Assembly (NCBI GenBank): GCA_905221605.1
Contig: CAJNDS010002561.1
Coordinates: forward strand, 296,875-360,874
DNA: 64,000 bases
Reading direction: 5' to 3'
Source: Symbiodinium natans
Taxonomy: Eukaryota; Sar; Dinophyceae; Suessiales; Symbiodiniaceae
Shown here: positions 57,926 through 64,000 of the stretch, piece by piece
Layout of the letters: each line of letters opens with the position of its first letter
Position numbering within the stretch: the stretch's first letter is position 1
Made by a program: the position numbers and the translations under genes
The notes under the pieces: model-generated
Told to the model about the DNA's origin: nothing
The model's database searches: none
Seen by the model: only the letters and a program-made list of their open reading frames with translations

Positions 57926-58481
57926 CTACGGGGAAAGCCCCTTACAGGAACGCCTATGGGAAGGCCCCTTACCCCTTGCGCCCTCCACAGAAAGAAGTTT
58001 GTGGCAACGACTAAAAATATACGTGCCAGACGCTTCTCCACGTCCTGCTCTTAGCGCACAAGGAGCCGAATAAACTACAAAAAGCACCATGCTGCTGTGC
58101 AATGTGCCTGATAGCTTTTTGAGTACTGCTTGCCGCAGACGTTTCAGACCACATGACTGCTTCAAATGAGTTTGGTAACTCATCAGCATGTTTGGCTACG
58201 GAAACAATGTTACGTACCGAAACGGTGAACTGTACAGGTCCAGGGTGCAAAGCTTCCCCAAATCTAATCCCAAGCGTAAGCAAAACCGACCATCTAAACC
58301 AGAACACGCGAATGCCAGACCGCAACGCCAGCAAGGAACACCCTCGCTTACTGAGACTACAGGACGCACTCCTCTCACAGACTGTGGCAAGAAAAGCGCA
58401 CAACAACTTGTTTGCACCTGTGGACATTCTGCACTGGATTGCTGCAGAACATGGCCCGCCTGTTACTTGGGCCTCTTGCAC
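57926..58481 (-). pseudogene. decayed non-LTR retroelement, start of endonuclease region
   Basis: The minus-strand frame 58481-58011 contains LGIRFGEALHPGP, followed by VRNIVSVAKHADELPNSFEA and VMWSETSAASSTQKA. In dinoflagellate LINE-type elements a GEAxxPGP motif precedes the endonuclease domain, with a SETxA motif soon after. The frame then breaks: the continuation ARGKGPSHRRS-type sequence is in the neighbouring frame (58189-57926), so at least one frameshift is present. No reverse transcriptase follows within the window. Elements of this kind are usually dead copies. Confidence 0.6.
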
Positions 58482-58512
58482 GCACTGCCAAGCGACAGTT
58501 ATTACCTATCTA

Positions 58513-59027
58513 CGAAAGCAAGAGGGCTTTTGACACAGCAGACAAGAACAAATTGAGAAAACATTTGCTCAGCAAAGGCGTGCATGAGCCTGCAGTTGAT
58601 GCTAGAGTTGAGGCAGTACTGCAAGTGCTTTCGCCGGCACAACTTGCTGACACTTATATAAGCCTTGAGCCACGACTGAATGCTCATCAGAGAAGACGTA
58701 TTGTTTTGCATGGCGCGGAGCGGACAGCGCTCAGGCACCCCATAGACAGTCATCCTCTCCAGGGATGCCGTCCTGAGCACGAAGAGCAGGGGCACCTGCA
58801 TCCGTTTCGCTTCTGCCAACATCCCCCATTCCAAAATGCTGGAACGAATGACTTTCTTTCTTGCAGTGGTCAGATGCCACCCATGTGTAGACCGGGCTCA
58901 AGCAAGCTCAGGACACAGTCCCTGCCCGCCAGCACTTGTGACCCACAGCCATTGATTTGCGACGTATGGTTGAGGAGCTTGGGATCTCGAAAGCGCTTGT
59001 CCATGCCAAGCTGTACTGGACATGATG
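58513..59027 (+). pseudogene. decayed retroelement-associated ORF, plus strand
   Basis: The + frame reads KNKLRKHLLSKGVHEPAVDA, then RVEAVLQVLSPAQLADTYIS, a helical module of the kind found upstream of the endonuclease in dinoflagellate retroelements. Further on, coherent sequence continues only with frame changes and stops (GLKQAQDTVPARQHL, stop, PTAIDLRRMVEELGISKALV at about 58897-59010). It lies head to head with the minus-strand fragment. The assignment to retroelements is inference. Confidence 0.45.
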
Positions 59028-59338
59028 CGTCAAATCATCTGAGCTGTAACTATCTGCTCTGCGACCTCCAGCACTCTGAAAAAAATAACCTGGCCAGGAT
59101 GCCACGGCTGCACTTGGTGTAGCTCATGTTCCAGCACACATGGTGTCTCCATTGCCTCGCACGGCACCGAGACAAACCGAAACCACAAACCACACCGAAC
59201 CCCAAACGCAAGGCCCAAGACCCCGACGCCCGAAGCTCAAAGCCCGAACAGCACCAAACCGAACTACCGACCCATCTCAGCCCCCCGCAGGACGGGGTCC
59301 CGGCCGCACCTACCTGGGAGGCCTGGGCCAAGCAGCTA

Positions 59339-59371
59339 GGATTTAGGGTTGAAGGTTTAGGGTTTAGGGTT
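59339..59371. repeat. telomere-type motif (TTTAGGG)n, degenerate
   Basis: Four TTTAGGG-like units, with GGTTGAAGG between the first and second, on the + strand. This orientation is opposite to the CCCTAAA block at 54725. Confidence 0.9.
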
Positions 59372-60066
59372 TGGGGTTCAAAAAGTTCAAAATTTATACA
59401 GGCTAGCCTCTGAGAAGCACAGCGGCCTAACCCCAAGTCATCACCTGCCCTAAGCCCCTAAGCCTTCTCAGCCCCACTCAAGCCCCCTTATCCTGAATAA
59501 AACCCTACGTAAGCCAACTGAGGGCTTATGGTCTAGGGTTTAACGTTCAGGGAGAAGCTCCTGAAAGATCGCCCTGAACAATACGCTCTTAAACCCAAAT
59601 AAGAGAAAGATTGGTAAGTGTTGGCCCTTTCCTCAGCCCTAACCCTAAACTCTTAGCCTCAAAGCCTAAACCCTATAGTTGTTAGGTTTAGAATTTAGGG
59701 TTTAGCTCTCTTAGTCTTTTGATTTTTTTCTGGAGGAGAAGCGGAGGCCGGGATGTTGGGAATCTTGCGGGCGCTTTTGGACCACAAAGGTTTAAGTGAA
59801 TTGAACATGTAGCCTCCCGAAGGCGCTTTGGATGAATTCACTTAAACTCGTCTGTCAGTCGCTCAGAGAAAAAATTGAGAATTTCATGATGAGATCACAT
59901 ACATTTTTTACAATTAACCTGTTCTTGAGGGTTTAGGGTTGAGCGTTTTTGGGTTTAGAGTTGAAAGTTTAACAGCCATTAACAGCAATAAGAATAACAC
60001 AACACACGATTGCCCAGGCGAATGTGTGCCACAAGAGATGGGGGGGGACGGGGTTGGGGGGGAATG

Positions 60067-60083
60067 CGGTTTAGGGTTTAGGG
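60067..60083. repeat. telomere-type motif (TTTAGGG)2
   Basis: Two perfect TTTAGGG units about 115 bases before the transporter start codon. Confidence 0.9.
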
Positions 60084-60197
60084 TCCCACAAACATATCCT
60101 CAGATCCTCACACCGATCATAAGCCACGCGGACCCATATTTCTGACAGGCCTAGCCGCACGGCTTGCAGGCGGCCCTTGAAGTTCTCACTGGCTGCC

Positions 60198-62900
60198 ATG
60201 TCCGTCCTCGGTGAGCGACCCCGTGTGCCCCATACGCCTCTCTGGACCTTGAAGGCGTGTCAGTTGCTCGCAGCTGCTTCGTGGTCTTGCATCGCGCGGT
60301 TTCTGAACGTCTTCTTCTCTGACATCGGAGTGACGCGTAGCGAGATCGGCATATTGAGCATGGCGACGATGATTGCAGCCTTCTTTGGACAGCTGTTTTG
60401 GTTTTGGGTCGAAGTTCAGAAGATTTTCCACAGAAGCTGATGCCGCGCACACTGCATGCGCACATAGGGTTCTGGCACTAGTCTCTCATGGCTTAGGTCC
60501 ATGGTGACGACTCACCTGGGCGAATACATGCGCATTTTAGTGGGTACAGGCTTTGCGGGAACTTGCCTCGTCTTCTTCTACCTTCTTCCAGAAGTGCAGG
60601 TCATCAGCTGAAACTCTTGTCTTCGGACCATACAGATCCCCAGTAGGAGCTCTCTTACAATTAGGACCCCAGTAAAGCTCAGTAAGCACTCCCGATTTTT
60701 GGAAACCCTCAGGTCAGCTTCTGGTGTCTCGCTTTGGTGTGTGTGGTCTCCTTCTCGTTCCTCTCCACCGGCCGGGTCATTGTGGATGCCATGTGCCTCT
60801 CCGTGGTGCAGGCTGCGAAACCCGAGTGAAGCATACGGGAGCGCGCGTGATTTGTCTGACTCTTCTGTAGAGGTTTTGGCCCGATTTGGCCGCAAGTCGA
60901 TGCAGTCAGGGTCGCGGTCGTTTCGTTGGGCACAGTGTATGTATGTGTGTGTGTGTGTGTGTGTGCTGTCGCGGGGTTTAGGGTTCTGTGGTGTGGTTGG
61001 GTTTTAGAGTTTAGGGTTCAGGGAGGGATTCGTGTTCGAGAGAGGGGAGGGGGGGGAGGGTGACCTGTTCGCAGTCTCCAACACTGGTCGAGGTCAAAGT
61101 GTAGATGTCGGGTCCTTGCACAGCGCTGATGCTCAAGATGCTTAAGCTACTTTGACCCTAAATTAAACCCCAAACCCTCGTAACTTCAGGAGCAAAAGTG
61201 TGAGGAGCACTATGGTCATCAGCGACTTTGGTATGCGATAGGCTGTGGTGGAATGAGTCTGTTGGGCGGGCACCTGATGGATACTTGCTTGGACTTACTG
61301 GCAAGGAGCCCCCAGACGAACCCTAAACCCCAAACCGGAAACGCCTTAAACCCTAAAAGTTCACATCGGCAGCCAAGGATGTCTTCGGCTCTGGGTTCAT
61401 GTTCTGGAGCTTCGCCGCCATTCAGTCTGCCTTCATCGCGGTGTGCTTAGTCTACCTGCCCACGCAGAAGAAGCCGTTGAGCAGTGCGACCCAGGAGCAG
61501 GTGCGGCCTGACCTCCCCAAATTTCTCCTGATTCAAGTAGTACCCCTAAACCCCGAATGAACCCCTAGTTCAGTACATGAACTTTGTTGAGGCGACTCTG
61601 ACTTTGAAGCAGTTCCTGAACTTTGACGTGATGTGGTTCTTTGCCGACCTCATGATCTATGGGCTGGCCATGTCTCTCGTGGAATCCTTGCTGCTGGTCT
61701 ATCTGAATGAGGCCCCGGTGAGGTTTGGGGTTTAGGTTTTTTGGATTTGGGGGCAGAGTTCTGGCATGCGCTGGCCCATGAAAATCTTGCATCCCTCGAG
61801 TCGTCGAGGACTTCGAACAGCCGCCGAAGCTGCTGCTAGGTGCGGCCGTCGCGGTCATGTGCGCGTTCGAGGCTGGGGGGGGGGGGGTAGCTTACTGTAG
61901 AAGTCAGAGCTTCGGAACTTCTCCCGGCCTTGGCTCACAGGGACTCACAGGGATGTTATCGAGGCGGGCGAAGTCTCTTGGAAAAAGGGTTTAGGATTTG
62001 TAGCATGGTGTCGGGTCGGGGGGTTCCGAGCCGGGTTTATAGAAGCGTTCGACAAAGTTCAGTCACCTTCCAACTTTGGCTGGCTCATCCGGGAAATTGC
62101 GTTTTTTGCTGGAGGTTGGCAATCCCGTGGGACCGAAACCGCCAACCTTCAGCTTCCTGAACTGCGCAGCCCTCGAACCCCACCTTGCAAGGTTCGCAAC
62201 CTTGCAACAGTCAGAAACCACCTAAACCCTAAACCCTGGGACCCAGATTCCGGTCTTCAAGTACATCGACCGCATCTTGGGCCAGCGGAAAGAAAGGCTC
62301 ACGTCCCTAAGCTGCCAACGTCCAGGTTCAGGGCCTCCTTTGATAAGCCCTTTATAATTCCTCTAACCTCCAGCCCGAGAAACCCTGATGTTTAGGTTTA
62401 GGGGGGCCTTTAGTTATAGGGTTTAGGGATGAATGTCTATCAGCCTAAACTTAAGGTCAGTGTTGATGGCCACCAAGCTTCTTCTGGCTGTCCGGTGCTT
62501 CTTGTGTGCTGCCCTACCTCCTTCCAAGCCCTGGCTGGTGCTGCTGATTCAGCCGCTGCATGGACTTACCTTCGCAGCAATGTGGTCAGCAAACGTAGAG
62601 TATTGCCAAGAAATCGCCCCCGCCGGCTGTGGCTCCCTGATGTTTGTGCTTGCTTGCGGCATCTACTCCCAGGTTGCAATTGGCACGGGCACGGCCATGT
62701 GGGGTCATCTTGCAATGGAGCCTCCAAACGGCCTGGGGTTTCGGAGGTGCTTTCATCTAGCCACCATGTTGGTCCTCCTTTGGGCCCTCATCTGGCAGCT
62801 TGGCATTCTGATCAGGCGCCGACTCCGCACGGCGGAGACGGCCGAGGAGTTGCAAGTGCTACCAGTATCGCCTGAAGAAGGCTCCGACATCGTGTTCTAA
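60198..62900 (+). CDS. MFSD6-like major facilitator superfamily transporter
   Basis: Polytopic membrane transporter of the MFS_1-like group (MFSD6 relatives); substrate unknown. Exons: 60198-60400 (MSVLGERPRVPHTPLWTLKA, then LNVFFSDIGVTRSEIGILSM and a membrane helix); 60497-60599 (YMRILVGTGFAGTCLVFFYL); 60713 to about 60820 (FWCLALVCVVSFSFLSTGRV, then IVDAMCLSVVQ); 61190 to about 61304 (HYGHQRLWYAIGCGGMSLLG, the family YGxxRLWGxxGWG motif); about 61379-61500 (FGSGFMFWSFAAIQSAFIAV); 61574-61717 (MWFFADLMIYGLAMSLVESL); about 61821-61871 (KLLLGAAVAVMCAFE); 62247-62280 (IPVFKYIDRIL); 62461-62900 (ATKLLLAVRCFLCAALPPSK, then WLVLLIQPLHGLTFAAMWSA, and two more helices to TAA). The motif LxxPLHGLTFAxxW is diagnostic. 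GC donors at 61872 and 62281 each restore the family sequence (F-E-I-P-V-F). The third exon's donor is GC or GA. Introns 3 to 8 carry CCCTAAA or TTTAGGG motifs. Confidence 0.88.
62219..62237. repeat. telomere-type motif in transporter intron
   Basis: Two to three CCCTAAA units ending ten bases before the acceptor of the IPVFKYIDRIL exon. Confidence 0.9.
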
Positions 62901-64000
62901 GGATTCTACGAATCCATTGTTGAGAGCCTTCTCAAAAAGGGCACTTTAAGCCAAGAAAATCCCTTGCACTGCCCCGCCTCTTTCATTTCACTTTTTCCAA
63001 CACCAATCCGCTCGTCTTCCGTGGCAGGTGGGCTTTCTGCTCCGCTTGCCGTACTAGCTATTACTAGCTTTTTGATTTTTCTCTTCCGACGAGTCGACTC
63101 AGTGCAACATGTCGTCTCCGATAAAGCTTGACAAACTCTGTCAGGCTATGGCCACGTTCTGTACATGAGCCACATGCAACCTAATTCGAGCCTGTTTGGT
63201 TGTGACTCTGCTTGACTGGTGGATCTCAGAGGAAGGGAACCATCGTGCAAGTGACTACCTGTGTCCAAAATAGCCATTTGGTAGGTGCCATTTGTAGTCA
63301 GGATTCCCCTTCTAAAAAAAGGATTCTTATCTTGTAGAGCAAACCCTACGCCCTAAACGCTTTAAACCCAAAAAACGACTCGTCATGGCCAAACCCTAAA
63401 CCCTAAACCCTAAACCCTCAAGGCTAGAATAAATGGAAGTTGTATGTTTCATTACGAGCAGCTCGTACAATAATCTTGCACCCTTCACAGTGCACCAAAA
63501 GAAGACTTGCCCCCTCACCCCGTCCCCCTCCCACCATCCTACCCCCTACCCCTTCCCCCAACCCCTACCCCCTACCTGAGCAAAAGCAAAAACAAAACCC
63601 ATCAAAACCGCCCCAGCCCCAGCCCCCGCCCCCAGCTCCCCAATCCCCCCCCCCCCCACCCAGACACCCCCCCTCAGTTTGCAATTGATTGTTATCCGAT
63701 GGTTTAGGGTTTACGGCTAGTATGGGTGAACGTTTAGGTTAGGGCTTAGCATTCGTCGTCTTTATTTATTGGATCAAGGTGTTGGATTTTATAAGCCCTT
63801 GTCCCGAAATCTTTAAGGCCTGAATTCTCTAAATCTAAGGACTCGCCCTACGAACATCTATATTCCCTATTATATTGATGGGATATATCTTATTTCATGG
63901 ATATTTTTTTATTTATTTTATATTATTCGAATTTCTCAAATCTATGAACGATTATTTCATTTTTATAGTATTTATAAAATTTGAATTGGTCTTATTGTTT
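62901..64000. other. region right of the transporter: telomere-type motif, C-rich tract, AT-rich end
   Basis: No gene seen. It contains a CCCTAAA array at 63391-63419, a pyrimidine tract of about 180 bases made of CCCC and TACCCC units (about 63505-63675), a TTTAGGG unit near 63701, and from about 63750 a markedly AT-rich end (runs such as ATATTTTTTTATTTATTTTATA) unlike anything else in the window. Confidence 0.6.
63391..63419. repeat. telomere-type motif (CCCTAAA)4
   Basis: Four perfect CCCTAAA units, the longest uninterrupted telomere-type array in the window. Confidence 0.95.

Larger units (their letters stand above)
59028..60197. other. stretch with telomere-type motifs
   Basis: Proline/lysine-coding CCGAAACC-type low complexity at about 59165-59260, then repeated CCCTAA/TTTAGGG motifs in both orientations (59339-59371, about 59636-59705, about 59930-59960, 60067-60083). 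No gene seen. Confidence 0.6.

Noticed and set aside
1-64000. tRNA, rRNA, snRNA genes and CRISPR arrays
   Set aside because: I looked for T-arm motifs, conserved rRNA blocks, U6-like sequence and regularly spaced repeats and found nothing convincing.

Overview
The window looks like nuclear DNA of a dinoflagellate, most likely a symbiodiniacean relative. The evidence is: GC-rich DNA with tiny exons and many introns; introns whose 5' ends are GC or GA as often as GT, almost always closing with AG followed by G; every supported gene on the + strand (a unidirectional array); degraded dinoflagellate-type retroelement pieces; and scattered TTTAGGG/CCCTAAA telomere-type motifs. Exons were reconstructed by eye from reading-frame and family matches. 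Coordinates of well-conserved exons should be close to exact; gene ends and poorly conserved exons are approximate.

Layout, left to right. 1-2.2 kb: 3' part of an unrecognised gene. 2.6-4.5 kb: tRNA 2'-phosphotransferase (TRPT1/Tpt1/KptA family). 6.2-18.5 kb: a large gene with an N-terminal ubiquitin-like domain followed by many WD40 repeats. 18.9-19.8 kb: last exons of an unrecognised gene. 21.3-24.9 kb: helical, possibly EF-hand-like, unrecognised gene. 25.8-32.6 kb: a cryptochrome/(6-4)-photolyase family gene in at least 22 exons. 34.8-42.4 kb: two or three unrecognised genes with acidic or helical exons. 42.7-45.3 kb or beyond: a Pet127-like mitochondrial RNA-metabolism protein. 45.7-47.1 kb: 3' end of an unrecognised gene. 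48.2-51.5 kb: an M14 zinc carboxypeptidase. 52.8-54.7 kb: fragments of unrecognised genes. 56.1-56.9 kb: an intronless two-membrane-segment protein. 57.9-59.0 kb: decayed retroelement fragments. 60.2-62.9 kb: an MFSD6-like major facilitator transporter with telomere-type repeats in most of its introns.

The genes do not form one pathway. Tpt1 (tRNA splicing), Pet127 (mitochondrial RNA), the light-sensing or DNA-repair flavoprotein, the peptidase and the transporter look like independent housekeeping genes sharing a transcription direction. The right-hand 10 kb differs from the rest: it is rich in telomere-type motifs and contains two AT-rich blocks (57.4-57.9 and 63.75-64.0 kb), which may mark a subtelomeric or rearranged segment.
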